Shown here one piece after another: positions 36,919-46,310 of a stretch of 64,000 bases of DNA. The number at the start of each line of letters is the position of its first letter. Position 1 is the stretch's first letter. The DNA lies in contig CAKZOD010000102.1 in NCBI GenBank assembly GCA_937136055.1, positions 55,283-119,282 of the forward strand, read 5' to 3'. The stretch is from an uncultured Oceanospirillaceae bacterium (GTDB lineage: Bacteria > Pseudomonadota > Gammaproteobacteria > Pseudomonadales > Balneatricaceae). A program made the position numbers and the translations under genes. The notes beneath the pieces were generated by a model, which made no database searches, had not been told where the DNA came from, and was given only the letters and a program-made list of their open reading frames with translations.

Positions 36919-37449
36919 TTAATAATCTTCTTTTTGAAAGTTTACATTTTCTCTTTTGAGCTGCACTAAAAAGTTATAATTACGCCCTTTAGTTTTAACC
37001 CGCATGCTCTTCTTCCACTGTGTTTGGTTAGGATCTGAATAACGAGCAATTAAGCCAATATATCTTGTGCCATCAGGAATCTCGCTCGCCTCAACATATT
37101 TGTATTGATCAGGTATCAATGTGAAATCATCGTGTGATAAATAGTTTTTACCAAGTGATTCTTCCATCTCAAATATCAACTGATCAAAATCTGCAGAGAG
37201 CATTTTTGAATCGTCTTTCATATATATGACATGGAAGTCTATCGGCGTCCCTTCACCCAAATAGTTTTCATTAACATCACGATCAGCGTAAAAGCTTAAA
37301 GCGATGGTAGAAGGCGCTGAGTTCCCGCTAGCACCCACTTTAATATCTGGATCCGCCACAATAGCTGCAGATTTTGATGCTGTCGTGCAGCCTGTTAGTC
37401 CGAATATTATGCTTAACCCAACTAACAATGATGCACCGAGCTTAAACAT
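36919..37449 (-). CDS. tssJ: T6SS outer-membrane lipoprotein TssJ (VasD)
   Basis: I start the gene at the ATG at 37449 (176 residues), which overlaps the tagH stop by 8 bases, because this places a lipoprotein signal at the N-terminus: MFKLGASLLVGLSIIFG followed by the lipobox LTGC. The longer open frame upstream lies inside tagH. The mature domain carries ADPDIKVGASGNSAPSTIALSF and ends with RNYNFLVQLKREN, the TssJ transthyretin-like fold. TssJ is held in the outer membrane by its lipid and recruits the TssM periplasmic domain. A second TssJ-like lipoprotein is encoded at the head of the operon. Confidence 0.93.
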   Translation of the reverse strand: MFKLGASLLVGLSIIFGLTGCTTASKSAAIVADPDIKVGASGNSAPSTIALSFYADRDVNENYLGEGTPIDFHVIYMKDDSKMLSADFDQLIFEMEESLGKNYLSHDDFTLIPDQYKYVEASEIPDGTRYIGLIARYSDPNQTQWKKSMRVKTKGRNYNFLVQLKRENVNFQKEDY

Positions 37450-38869
37450 CACTATCACCATTATTTTGCAGTTCACGCAGTTTTTGATCATATGCTTGTT
37501 CAAAAACTTCACTGTAGAGCTTTTCAAAACCTTGTTGACGGGAAGAGATAAGCTCTGCGTAGTAATGCTTATACATCTCCCATGCCCAACCTTCAGCGCT
37601 ATCAGCTTGATTGCTATTAGCCCCTCTATAACGCTGGAAGCGCTTAGAGAGTGTATTGGGGTTTAACGCTTGTAAAATTGCATCCAGCGCTTTTTGAGTG
37701 GCATGCTGAGTGGCTATTTGGTGCAAATGGATATTATGTAAACTCTCTTTCACCGCCATCGGTGCTGATAAATGCACTTTGGAGCGATCACTATTAAACA
37801 TCGCTCCCATGGTTGACTGATAATCCAAGCCAAGACGCAACGGGTTGTCTTCTATAGGCTGTAGTATTTTATTCGTGTAGCCCTGCCCACTATCAGACGA
37901 AGCGCTTTGAATTTTAAGCAATCCTTGAATGGACTCTTTCAATGTCATCCCAATTTCTTCTAAAACATCATGAGTAGTCGCGCTATCAGCGTTTTTCAAA
38001 CTAACTTCTAAACCTCTTTGTAAAGGCGATGCAGCGAGATGGCCAGCTTCGTCAAGCAAGCTCACCTTCTCAGACGGCTGATAAGATTTATCTGAGCTTG
38101 CTTCTACAGGCTCAGAATTCCCCATGACCAGTTCTTCTAAGTCTTCTAACTTGGCACTAAAATCATTTTTCACAATAGGTACTCCCTCACCAACATTGAT
38201 GGTGCTTACTTCAGTTTTAATTTTTTGTCGAGACTCTGGTTCACTTGAAGAAACAAAAGGCATCCCCCTTGTGTAATGATTTTTTTGATCAGAACCTTCA
38301 ATTATCTCTACTAATTCGTTTCTTACATCTTGTAACTTATCTTGTGCATCAAAAAAGTTCTGAGGATCAGCATCGTCAACCACAATCATTGTTTCAGCTA
38401 ATGCTACCTCTGGATCTGTATTTTCTATTTCACGCACTTTCTCTGTTTCATTTGCGTTGATATCTATCAACAATGAGGTTTGCTTTTCATCACCAACCAC
38501 TTCTTCCAACAGCGCATTCGGGCTTGCTTTAAAATAATTATTTTGATCGAAATGGACGCGTAATTTAAATTTCCCAATTTCGAAGCAATCATTATCTTGC
38601 AGTAGTGCGTGGTTGTTTTCCCCCAGGGGGTAACTTGCATCGTTCACATACACATCGCCCTGCAATTGCTGGACACAAAAATCATTGTCAATAAAGTCTA
38701 TAAATGCGTGTTCTGCTACAACTGCTGATGATTTATCATATAAAGACCAGTGATCACTGGGTGAGTTGCCAATACTCCCCCCACCCACACTAAAAGAGCA
38801 ATTTGGCTCAGTGCTTCGCTCTAATGCGTCTATATTTACAATTTGTATAATAATTTCAGGCTGTTCCAT
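37442..38869 (-). CDS. tagH: T6SS FHA-domain protein TagH (VasC)
   Basis: A 475-residue protein with an N-terminal forkhead-associated domain (residues ~25-100). The phosphothreonine-binding surface is weakly visible in GGGSIGNSPSDHWSL and the following HAFIDFIDNDF. An acidic, variable linker follows, then a C-terminal T6SS FHA domain (~290-470, with NPLRLGLDYQSTMGAMF and KRFQRYRGANSNQADSAEGWAWEMYKHYY). FHA proteins in T6SS respond to threonine phosphorylation by PpkA, but no ppkA/pppA kinase-phosphatase pair is in the window. The order after tssG matches VCA0112 in V. cholerae. Confidence 0.92.
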   Translation of the reverse strand: MEQPEIIIQIVNIDALERSTEPNCSFSVGGGSIGNSPSDHWSLYDKSSAVVAEHAFIDFIDNDFCVQQLQGDVYVNDASYPLGENNHALLQDNDCFEIGKFKLRVHFDQNNYFKASPNALLEEVVGDEKQTSLLIDINANETEKVREIENTDPEVALAETMIVVDDADPQNFFDAQDKLQDVRNELVEIIEGSDQKNHYTRGMPFVSSSEPESRQKIKTEVSTINVGEGVPIVKNDFSAKLEDLEELVMGNSEPVEASSDKSYQPSEKVSLLDEAGHLAASPLQRGLEVSLKNADSATTHDVLEEIGMTLKESIQGLLKIQSASSDSGQGYTNKILQPIEDNPLRLGLDYQSTMGAMFNSDRSKVHLSAPMAVKESLHNIHLHQIATQHATQKALDAILQALNPNTLSKRFQRYRGANSNQADSAEGWAWEMYKHYYAELISSRQQGFEKLYSEVFEQAYDQKLRELQNNGDSDV

Positions 38870-38872
38870 TGC

Positions 38873-39925
38873 TTATGACCTTACGTGTATCAGCACACTA
38901 CGCTGTTTACTTTTGAGCTTTTCTTCATTTCCAATAAAGGTTGTCCAACCTAATCTACAACTTTTTTCATCTCCAGATTTCATCGGACTTAAATCTGATG
39001 GCACCATTCCTAACTCCAGGTCATATGCCAAGGGCTCTCTCAATACAAATTCGACAAGCTTTACTAGCGGTTGGTAATTCTTGCCATTGGGTAAGAATTC
39101 TTTAAACCGCTCTTGGCTCAGTGAGTGAATTTTGATAACAAATTTCCCTGATCTGTCTGCCGCTTTTCCCCCTAAGAAGAAGTCGTTGCCCATTGCACAG
39201 TTTTTTTTTCCTAGCTTACTTAACTGAAAATCAGGTATATCGACATAACGAAAAACCCACTGGCTGATTGATACATTTGCCAACTCAAAGTAGTGTGCAA
39301 TTATCCCTGAAACGACATTTGGAGAACGGGATCTACTAGCCAAAGTGCCCGTATAAGAAAGCATCTTGCACCAATTAATAGGAGTTTCACCTCTCAAACT
39401 TTGATCAGCCAAACCCACTAGAGAAAACATTTGCTGCGAGAATCCATCGGTAGCATCAGGCTGGAATCTAAGGTAATAGCGATATTTTCGCCAAGTACGA
39501 TACATTAATGTCAGTAACCGCTGATTAAAGAAATCGAGGAATAAACGAATGCCAGGGTAATTTTGTGCATACTCATAAGAGGTTGTATCAATATAATGGT
39601 ATGGCAATGGAGATTGAGAACCATGTAACCCTAGAAAAGTAGTTTCTAAAAAGTACCTTTCACTGCCGTTCTCAGTTGTTGAAATTGCGTCTAAATCACT
39701 TCCGATAGGAGACTTTAACAGTGAGAGTGATTGCACATCTGCTTTAGGAAATGCAACCGATGCACTGGCTGAAAATCGAATTCGCTGCTCTTTCGCTTTG
39801 AAATCCTGATCTCGTTCTTGATCATCACCGTTTATGTTATGAAGCAAATTCACTAACTGGAAAAAGCTATAGTTTGGCGCCTCTTCAAAGATTGCCTGTG
39901 CGGGGTTCTTTTCTTTCATATTCAT
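38873..39925 (-). CDS. tssG: T6SS baseplate protein TssG (VasB)
   Basis: A 350-residue TssG with the opening block YSFFQLVNLLHNI, then IRFSASASVAFPKADVQSL, the FLGLHGSQSPLPYHY signature and the ILRFQPDATD-like region near 150. TssG binds two TssF copies to make the baseplate wedge. Its ATG overlaps the end of tssF by 4 bases. Length is typical (330-360). Confidence 0.95.
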   Translation of the reverse strand: MNMKEKNPAQAIFEEAPNYSFFQLVNLLHNINGDDQERDQDFKAKEQRIRFSASASVAFPKADVQSLSLLKSPIGSDLDAISTTENGSERYFLETTFLGLHGSQSPLPYHYIDTTSYEYAQNYPGIRLFLDFFNQRLLTLMYRTWRKYRYYLRFQPDATDGFSQQMFSLVGLADQSLRGETPINWCKMLSYTGTLASRSRSPNVVSGIIAHYFELANVSISQWVFRYVDIPDFQLSKLGKKNCAMGNDFFLGGKAADRSGKFVIKIHSLSQERFKEFLPNGKNYQPLVKLVEFVLREPLAYDLELGMVPSDLSPMKSGDEKSCRLGWTTFIGNEEKLKSKQRSVLIHVRS

Positions 39926-41730
39926 ATTAACGGCTGCTCCCCCGCTAACATATCCCAGTGATAACGCTCTCCATTATCAGCATTGAGAACTTCAAGTTCA
40001 TGAAACGAGTTGATACTTGCATATAAACCAAAAAAGCGGCTCATTACTGCACCAAATAAATATAACTCCCCTTCACTACCAAATGCAGCCTCCTTTAAAG
40101 TGAGCACAGAGCGTAAACCTCTAACAGGAAGACCTTTTATCATACGATCAACCGGAGTCGTTTCTATTCCTTCGATGCCTTTTAAACGTAACGCAGACGC
40201 TCTCTGTGCCTGTATGTTAACTAAGGCTTTAAAATCATAGGCTCTTAAAATTGCCACTAGCGCATCTTTCGATAATAGAGAGAGGTAGTTAAGAGACATA
40301 TTTGAAATAAGTGTCCATAACAAACTTCCATCTAACGATGGGCGCAGTGATTGAGTCGGCTTTGTGATGTTGCTAAAGGTACAAAATGCAGGGCTATCTT
40401 CTGTTGATTCAGTGATATCCCCTACCTGCAATAAATCAGGGAGCAAACGGTTAGTACATGTCAAACTAAGAGAAACTGTTTCGGTCAAATCGAGGCACTG
40501 CTCTTCATCGCCTCTCACAAATGCTAAAAAGTGATCAAAGCCTATTTCTCGTACACTATCTTTGACTCTCGTACGATAATATAAAGAAGTACGCCCTTCA
40601 GAACGCTCAATTTCGTGATGAAAACTTTCAAAAGCGCTATATCTTCTAACTCCTCCTCTTACTCTACCACTGTCATCTGCTAACCAACCATTAACGGAGT
40701 CAACATTAAACACCTCAAACTGTTCTGCTCTTGTTCCAGCAGGGGAAATCTTATAATCAACTTTTTGACCATTAAGGTTGATTGGATCAGCTTCGTGCTT
40801 AAAAAGATTTACAGCAGGCACACAATAGAGCTCAAATGCGTTATCTCTGATCTTTATGCCTGCAGGAAATGTCCTACGAAAAGTAAAGCGTATTGTCATT
40901 TCATCGGCACTTGCGGGAGGGAATACTTTATCTAAACCAAGTAATTCAAAAGATAAAAATGACTGTGGAAAACATAGGTACTCTTGAAGAATGCGATACC
41001 CTTGATACACATTAGAAGGATAAGGAAGCAATGATTCTTCAGGCTCAAATCCCGTTTGCTTAAAAGCAGATAAAGGAATAGGAAAGCTTGTCCCTTTTAT
41101 CACAATTTCCATACTTTTAAGGTAATGATTAAACCACAAGCACATTGTATGAGCCGTGTGTAACTCTGCACCTAAAAATACACGTAAGCTTTTCATATCC
41201 ATTTTCTGAAGTGGTATTGTATCATCGAGCTCCAGAGCTAAATCTATTACCGATTCCTCTCTTGAATGGCTAGCGACCACCCCTTTTTTATACATTGGAT
41301 ACAAAACCACATCGTGACACGTACTAAACGTACAGGCTATGCTACTAGTATCATCTTCTGTTTCTTTAGCGAAAGCATCATTCTGACCTACTTTAATGCT
41401 TTTTAAGATAGAACCTTTAGGCACTATTTGTTTGGTCGTTATTGCCCCCTCGCCAGGAGTGTATTGAATCATTGTGGCACTAGGGATAGGCCTTAAATAA
41501 TTCGGCCACAACATGTTTATAGTAGAGTGCGTCAGTTCCGGTAACTGATCTTCAATTTTCTGTCTTAGCCGGCCCGTTAAAAAAGAGAACCCTTCAAGTA
41601 ATCGCTCAACATCTGGGTCGCTATTTGGCTCAGAGAGGTATTGGCTTAAGCTTGGATTAGCTTCTGCAAATTCCTTTCCCTGCATACGCAAAAAGTCGAG
41701 TTCATCACGAAAATACTTGTTTAAATTCAC
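39922..41730 (-). CDS. tssF: T6SS baseplate protein TssF (VasA)
   Basis: A 602-residue TssF. The N-terminus YFRDELDFLRMQGKEFAEANPSLSQYL and the block PDVERLLEGFSFLTGRLRQKIEDQLPEL are the family hallmark (gp6-like wedge protein). The C-terminal region has NMSLNYLSLLSKDALVAILRAYDF. The start is GTG at 41730, with a weak GAGAA site. It lies 7 bases after tssE and overlaps tssG. Confidence 0.96.
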   Translation of the reverse strand: MNLNKYFRDELDFLRMQGKEFAEANPSLSQYLSEPNSDPDVERLLEGFSFLTGRLRQKIEDQLPELTHSTINMLWPNYLRPIPSATMIQYTPGEGAITTKQIVPKGSILKSIKVGQNDAFAKETEDDTSSIACTFSTCHDVVLYPMYKKGVVASHSREESVIDLALELDDTIPLQKMDMKSLRVFLGAELHTAHTMCLWFNHYLKSMEIVIKGTSFPIPLSAFKQTGFEPEESLLPYPSNVYQGYRILQEYLCFPQSFLSFELLGLDKVFPPASADEMTIRFTFRRTFPAGIKIRDNAFELYCVPAVNLFKHEADPINLNGQKVDYKISPAGTRAEQFEVFNVDSVNGWLADDSGRVRGGVRRYSAFESFHHEIERSEGRTSLYYRTRVKDSVREIGFDHFLAFVRGDEEQCLDLTETVSLSLTCTNRLLPDLLQVGDITESTEDSPAFCTFSNITKPTQSLRPSLDGSLLWTLISNMSLNYLSLLSKDALVAILRAYDFKALVNIQAQRASALRLKGIEGIETTPVDRMIKGLPVRGLRSVLTLKEAAFGSEGELYLFGAVMSRFFGLYASINSFHELEVLNADNGERYHWDMLAGEQPLI

Positions 41731-41737
41731 AGCGTTC

Positions 41738-42175
41738 TCACATTATTTTAAAGTTTCGATCTTTATCTAAATACAACTCGATTGTGACTCTGTCGTGTTT
41801 AGATTCGATGTTAAACTGACACGTAATCCCAAACTGTAAAACAGTAGGATCCTCTTCTCTGTACCCTGTAAAATTTACATCAACATTACAGAGCCTTTTC
41901 TCATACTGGCTGATACAGCGTTTAATATCTTGAGCAATTGATCTTGCTTGATCCTTACTACCTACGGCAGCATCGTTAAAATCAAGCAGACCATACCCTC
42001 GGGACGACTGGCTAGCACCTGCTCGTGTATTAAGAAGATGCTCTAGATGCCCTTGTACCGAATCGACTAATTGCTGAAGATATTCTGATCTACTCAACAG
42101 AGTACGAGATTTCCGCTGGTCATCTGAGCTAGCTTGCATCCTTTGGAACAAACTAACTCCACTAGTTTCACTCAT
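41738..42175 (-). CDS. tssE: T6SS baseplate protein TssE (gp25-like)
   Basis: A 145-residue gp25-like protein. The conserved region is YGLLDFNDAAVGSKDQARSIAQDIKRCISQYEKRLCNVDVNF, with the E of YEKRL in the family's EPR-like position. TssE nucleates sheath assembly on the baseplate. It starts directly after the tssC stop (no spacer). Confidence 0.94.
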   Translation of the reverse strand: MSETSGVSLFQRMQASSDDQRKSRTLLSRSEYLQQLVDSVQGHLEHLLNTRAGASQSSRGYGLLDFNDAAVGSKDQARSIAQDIKRCISQYEKRLCNVDVNFTGYREEDPTVLQFGITCQFNIESKHDRVTIELYLDKDRNFKIM

Positions 42176-43651
42176 TTAGTCTTGATCTAAACGGCCAACT
42201 AAAGACAACTCAAAGTTTGCACCCATATATTTGAAGTGAGGGCGAACTTTCATCGCGACTTGATACCAACCTGGGTCTCCTTCCACATCAGTTACAACAA
42301 TGCTAGCTTCTCTTAATGGTTTACGAGAACGGACATCCGCTGGTGGGTTTTCCTGATCTGCAACGTATTGTCTGATCCAACCATTAAGCTCACGCTCTAA
42401 ATCTTGGCGTTCCTTCCATGAACCAATTTTTTCACGCTGCAACACTTTAATGTAATGCGCCAAGCGATTAATGATCATCATGTAAGGGAGCTGAGTACCC
42501 AACTTATAATTGGTTTCAGCCATTTGGCCTTCTTTCGTTTTAGGGAAATTCTTTGGTTTTTGAATCGAGTTAGCTGAGAAGAATGCAGCATTATCACTGC
42601 CCTTTCTCATTGTTAAGCTAATAAACCCTTGTTCTGCTAGCTCATACTCTCTACGGTCAGTAATGAGCACTTCCGTCGGAATTTTCGCCTGCAACTCACC
42701 CATAGATTCAAATAAATGAACTGGCAGATCTTCAACTGCACCGCCGCTTTGTGGCCCGATAATATTTGGACACCAACGATACTTTGCAAAACTATCTGTT
42801 AAGCGATTCCCCATTAGTAGTGCGGTATTACCCCACAAATAATGCTCATGGTTCTTAGAGACATCTTCGGTATAGTTAAAGCTACGAACAGGGTTTTCAA
42901 CAGGATCATAAGGCGTACGTAGTAAGAAACGAGGAGCTGTTAACCCAATATATTTAGAGTCTTCTGACTCACGAAGTGAACGCCATTTCGTGTATCTTGG
43001 AGATTCGAAAGTCGCTTCCAACTCTTTAATGCTTGGGAAGTCTACGAATGAGTCAATACCAAAGAACGAGGGGGCTACTGAGGAAATAAATGGTGCATGA
43101 GACATAGCACCAACAGCTGCTACGTATTGCAACAGTTTCATATCAGGAGTTGAAGGAGTCAGAGCATAATGTCCGATCATTGCACCGATAGGTTGACCGC
43201 CAAACTGACCGTATTCATTTGAGTAAACATGCTGATATAAACCAGACTGTACAACTTCAGGTGAGAATTCAAAATCTTCTAACAGCTCATCTTTTGTAGC
43301 GTGTAAAAGTTCGACTTTAATATTCTCACGAAAATCTGTGCGGTCTATTAAAAGTTTTAATCCTGACCATGCAGACTCCAATTGCTGGAATTCAGGCACA
43401 TGCAAAATCTCATCAATTTGAGCACTAATTTTTTTATCTAGCTCAACAATCATTTGATCAACTAAGCCTTTATTAACAGGCTCTTCCGATGATCCTCTTT
43501 CCAGCATGTTAGAAATGAAAGCCATTACGCCATCTTTTGCAATGTCATAACCTTCCTCTTCTTGCTTCATACGGCTTTGCGCCATGATTTGATCAAGTAG
43601 AGAGCCTTCTATCTGAGCGGCTGCTTCTTGTTGCGTTTGTTGATTATCCAT
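42176..43651 (-). CDS. tssC: T6SS contractile sheath large subunit TssC (VipB)
   Basis: A 491-residue sheath protein. Key blocks are FQQLESAWSGLKLLIDRTDFRENIKVELLHATKDELLEDFE, GQFGGQPIGAMIGHYAL and the C-terminal LVGRLDQD. It co-polymerises with TssB around the Hcp tube and contracts to fire it. Length is normal (490-500). It lies 29 bases after tssB, whose product is its partner. Confidence 0.97.
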   Translation of the reverse strand: MDNQQTQQEAAAQIEGSLLDQIMAQSRMKQEEEGYDIAKDGVMAFISNMLERGSSEEPVNKGLVDQMIVELDKKISAQIDEILHVPEFQQLESAWSGLKLLIDRTDFRENIKVELLHATKDELLEDFEFSPEVVQSGLYQHVYSNEYGQFGGQPIGAMIGHYALTPSTPDMKLLQYVAAVGAMSHAPFISSVAPSFFGIDSFVDFPSIKELEATFESPRYTKWRSLRESEDSKYIGLTAPRFLLRTPYDPVENPVRSFNYTEDVSKNHEHYLWGNTALLMGNRLTDSFAKYRWCPNIIGPQSGGAVEDLPVHLFESMGELQAKIPTEVLITDRREYELAEQGFISLTMRKGSDNAAFFSANSIQKPKNFPKTKEGQMAETNYKLGTQLPYMMIINRLAHYIKVLQREKIGSWKERQDLERELNGWIRQYVADQENPPADVRSRKPLREASIVVTDVEGDPGWYQVAMKVRPHFKYMGANFELSLVGRLDQD

Positions 43652-43680
43652 ACTTTAAAACCTTCCTTGAATATCCCGGA

Positions 43681-44196
43681 TTAGTTGTCTTTGTCTGCTA
43701 AGTCTTCTGCAAGGCTAAGCTCAGATAGCAGTCGATCACGTGCTTCTTCACTGCCTAAAAGCTCTTGCAGCTTCTCTCTGAAAGCAGGTACGTTACCTAA
43801 CGGCCCTTTCAGTGCCACGAGAGCTTCACGTAAATCAATGAGCTTTTTCACCTCAGGTACTTGTTGTGCCACGCTATCTGGTTTGAAATCACTCAGACTT
43901 TCAAATTGAAGATCAATTGCTATTTCTGACTCTGCCCCTGATTCACTTTCAGTTAGCTTGTCTGGAACAGATGTTTTGAGCGCAAGGTTTTTCTCTTTAA
44001 ACACAGAGCCAAAATTGTTTTTGTCGATAGAGACCGTTTTTCTATCTACTATCGGCGTTTCTTCTGGATTACCCGTAAAGTCACCCAACACCATCAACTT
44101 AAGCGGTAATTCAACCTCTGCTTCTTGGCCTCCTGTTGCTGGTACGTATTTAATATTAATCCTTTCTTTAGGCGCTACTGTCGCTTCTTTTGCCAT
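43681..44196 (-). CDS. tssB: T6SS contractile sheath small subunit TssB (VipA)
   Basis: A 171-residue TssB with APKERINIKYVPATGGQEAEVELPLKLMVLGDFTG at the N-terminus, then VDRKTVSIDKNNFGSVF, and a C-terminal helix region (LIDLREALVALKGPLGNVPAFREKLQELL) that includes the ClpV-sensitive part. The start ATG at 44196 has an AT-rich upstream region. The 101-base gap to the upstream lipoprotein gene could hold a promoter, but I do not see a clear one. Confidence 0.96.
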   Translation of the reverse strand: MAKEATVAPKERINIKYVPATGGQEAEVELPLKLMVLGDFTGNPEETPIVDRKTVSIDKNNFGSVFKEKNLALKTSVPDKLTESESGAESEIAIDLQFESLSDFKPDSVAQQVPEVKKLIDLREALVALKGPLGNVPAFREKLQELLGSEEARDRLLSELSLAEDLADKDN

Positions 44197-44297
44197 GATA
44201 TTAATCCATTATTTAGTTTCACTTGCTCTGAACACTGCTAACGTAAAATTTAACAGCCCTAGATCTTATTCAGTGACACCTATGTTTTTGAAACTCA

Positions 44298-45680
44298 TTA
44301 CAACGTTTTCCAATCAACAAAAGGCTCACTCACCCAACCCGGTTTTACTCCTTCACTTTCTATATATAACCAACCGTTCAAATCAGGTGTGTATTGCTGC
44401 ACCTGCACTGACTTTTTATTTCGAATTGTCGCAACTCTAGGACTCTCGATGCCCGGAGCTTGTCGAATATTTAGACTTTCATTTACGGTCTTAACATTTC
44501 CGACTCCCGTCACAAAATAAACGAGATTGCCTTGATCATTTTTGTACTTGGGCAATACAGCCAACTGCGCAGGTGTTAATACCAGAGAATGAATTTTTTT
44601 CTTGACCAAAGCTTCAATAACATCGTTAGTTGTTTTTAAAGGAGCGTCTTCTTTCCCTGTGGTCCTACCCTTAACTTTAGAAGCTCTGTTATTGGATAGA
44701 GTCGCTTCCTCAGTAGGGCGCGTATTTTTTCTGTCAACTTTAAAGTCTTCTATAACGACAGCTTTTTTAGAGGTAGCCGCAACTGTTGCAACAGAAAGAA
44801 AATCTTTGCTGCTTTTAGTTTTAGCCATTAATACATTCGAATCTTTCGAAGGAGTTATTAACTGTTCTTTATAACCTTTACCGTTTTCATGCACATCACT
44901 ACTAGATATTGAAAGCGACGGGTTCATTTGGTGTTGCTCAATAGCTTCAAGAATATCTTGGTCTTCTTCTATTTCTATAACTTGAGCTTTACTAGCATTG
45001 ATTTGTTCTTTGCATGCACCTAAGAAGCGATTATCTACTTTGATAGGTTCACCTGGTGCTGAAACATCAAGCTCAGATTTAAAAATAAAGCTACGTTCAT
45101 TAGCCTTTAGAAAGAAGTTGTATTCCTCTCCTATATTTTTAACCACTGTTAACGTCGACCAAACTGAGCACTGAGGCTCTTCAAAATGCACTAAAGCCAA
45201 TAAAGCACCCACTTCTCTATCAACCTTAAAATGCTTTATAAATCGGTAACCATTACTCTTTAGGTAAAATTGATGTTTTGCTAAATACTTGCCCTGCATA
45301 ACACTAATAACTTGATTAGCATTCAAAATCCCTTTCTCACTTTTAGCTAAGGTCTTATTACTAACCTGGTAAAGTTGAAACAAGAAATACCCTTTGCGAA
45401 CTTTAGGCGAAAAGAAACTGCGTTTCTTTGTGTTAGACACAGTCGTATCTGCATTTACAGTAAGTGCAGAAATAGATAGTTCAGAGGGCTGCATTTCGTT
45501 CGAACCGACTTGAATATCTGGATCATAAATAACTTCAGCAACCTTAGTGACAGTTTCAACTGTTGTGGAACAACCAGCTAATAGCAAAACCAAAACAGCA
45601 CAAACGGCGGATAGCGCTGGTTTGAGCAAAAACAAATGAGCTTTTTGTTTTAAACACTTGAAAATGTATGTACTACTCAT
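44298..45680 (-). CDS. TssJ-like lipoprotein with C-terminal SH3b domain
   Basis: I start the gene at the ATG at 45680 (460 residues), which has a GGTGGGG ribosome site and gives a lipoprotein signal ending in the lipobox LAGC at residues ~34-37. Three parts follow. Residues ~37-215 resemble TssJ, sharing DPDIQVG with DPDIKVG of the tssJ product and ending in GEEYNFFLKANERSF against GRNYNFLVQLKREN. Residues ~220-380 are a low-complexity Ser/Lys/Glu linker. The C-terminus (~395-460) is a bacterial SH3 domain: ESLNIRQAPGIESPRVATI, then GWLYIESEGVKPGWV. It likely sits in the outer membrane and touches peptidoglycan. It is first in the T6SS operon. An accessory role or competition with TssJ is inference. 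Confidence 0.8.
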   Translation of the reverse strand: MSSTYIFKCLKQKAHLFLLKPALSAVCAVLVLLLAGCSTTVETVTKVAEVIYDPDIQVGSNEMQPSELSISALTVNADTTVSNTKKRSFFSPKVRKGYFLFQLYQVSNKTLAKSEKGILNANQVISVMQGKYLAKHQFYLKSNGYRFIKHFKVDREVGALLALVHFEEPQCSVWSTLTVVKNIGEEYNFFLKANERSFIFKSELDVSAPGEPIKVDNRFLGACKEQINASKAQVIEIEEDQDILEAIEQHQMNPSLSISSSDVHENGKGYKEQLITPSKDSNVLMAKTKSSKDFLSVATVAATSKKAVVIEDFKVDRKNTRPTEEATLSNNRASKVKGRTTGKEDAPLKTTNDVIEALVKKKIHSLVLTPAQLAVLPKYKNDQGNLVYFVTGVGNVKTVNESLNIRQAPGIESPRVATIRNKKSVQVQQYTPDLNGWLYIESEGVKPGWVSEPFVDWKTL

Positions 45681-46310
45681 AATTCCCCACCTGTGATCAC
45701 GTTTAACCCTCACTTCAACTAAATGCATATACATATTTAATTCAAAATAGCTTGAGCATATTCAGTAAAATCATAGATAAAATAGCTGAAATTAATGAAC
45801 ACTTATAAAATCTATTATTTATCCTTAATTAACAAATAGATAAAAAATAAAACATTAAAAACTCATTACACGATAGTCATTAATTCACAATGTAATTTGC
45901 AAAAACACATACCTATATTAAGCTAGGCGTTTTTTGATGTTTATTAATGAAAAATGAATATAGTTGAACCACTTTTCTAATTCAACCCTATTCTTTGGCT
46001 GCTATTTTTTTCAAGAAGCTTGCGTTAAAAATCGCAAAGTTTTTCCTAAGAAAAAGTCATTACTTTATTGATCAGAAAACAAACCAAAAAGAAACAAAAT
46101 ATATTAAACTATTGATTTATATCTATTTATAAATATTTAAAAAATTTTAAAGCTATTTAAAAAATTCATAGAAATCGAATGCTAAGATAATTTCTTAAAA
46201 ATATTTTAGGTAATTAACCAAGATTAATAAGATAAATTTATGACTATTATTGGCAACATTAATTTTTTATGATGAACTTTTTTATATTTAGACTTGTCGA
46301 GATTTATGAA
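45681..46310. other. AT-rich divergent region between the T6SS operon and the lytic transglycosylase gene
   Basis: About 630 bases, strongly AT-rich by eye, especially 45740-46260 with repeated TTTAAA/AAAATT tracts. It must hold the T6SS operon promoter and that of the transglycosylase. I looked for GG-N10-GC in both orientations and found only near misses (GC-N9-CC near 46033-46045 and GC-N11-CC near 45898-45912 on the plus strand), so no sigma-54 site is supported. AT-rich tracts of this kind are typical H-NS targets. Confidence 0.45.

Noticed and set aside
37450..37527. Longer TssJ start at 37527.
   Set aside because: The extra 26 residues lie inside tagH and would spoil the lipoprotein signal that begins at 37449.
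45681..45734. Longer N-terminus for the TssJ-like/SH3 protein from 45734.
   Set aside because: The extension would put 18 charged residues before the lipoprotein signal, and the ATG at 45680 has its own strong ribosome site.
45681..46310. Sigma-54 promoter for the T6SS operon.
   Set aside because: No GG and GC with exact 10-base spacing was found in either orientation; the nearest candidates have spacings of 9 and 11.
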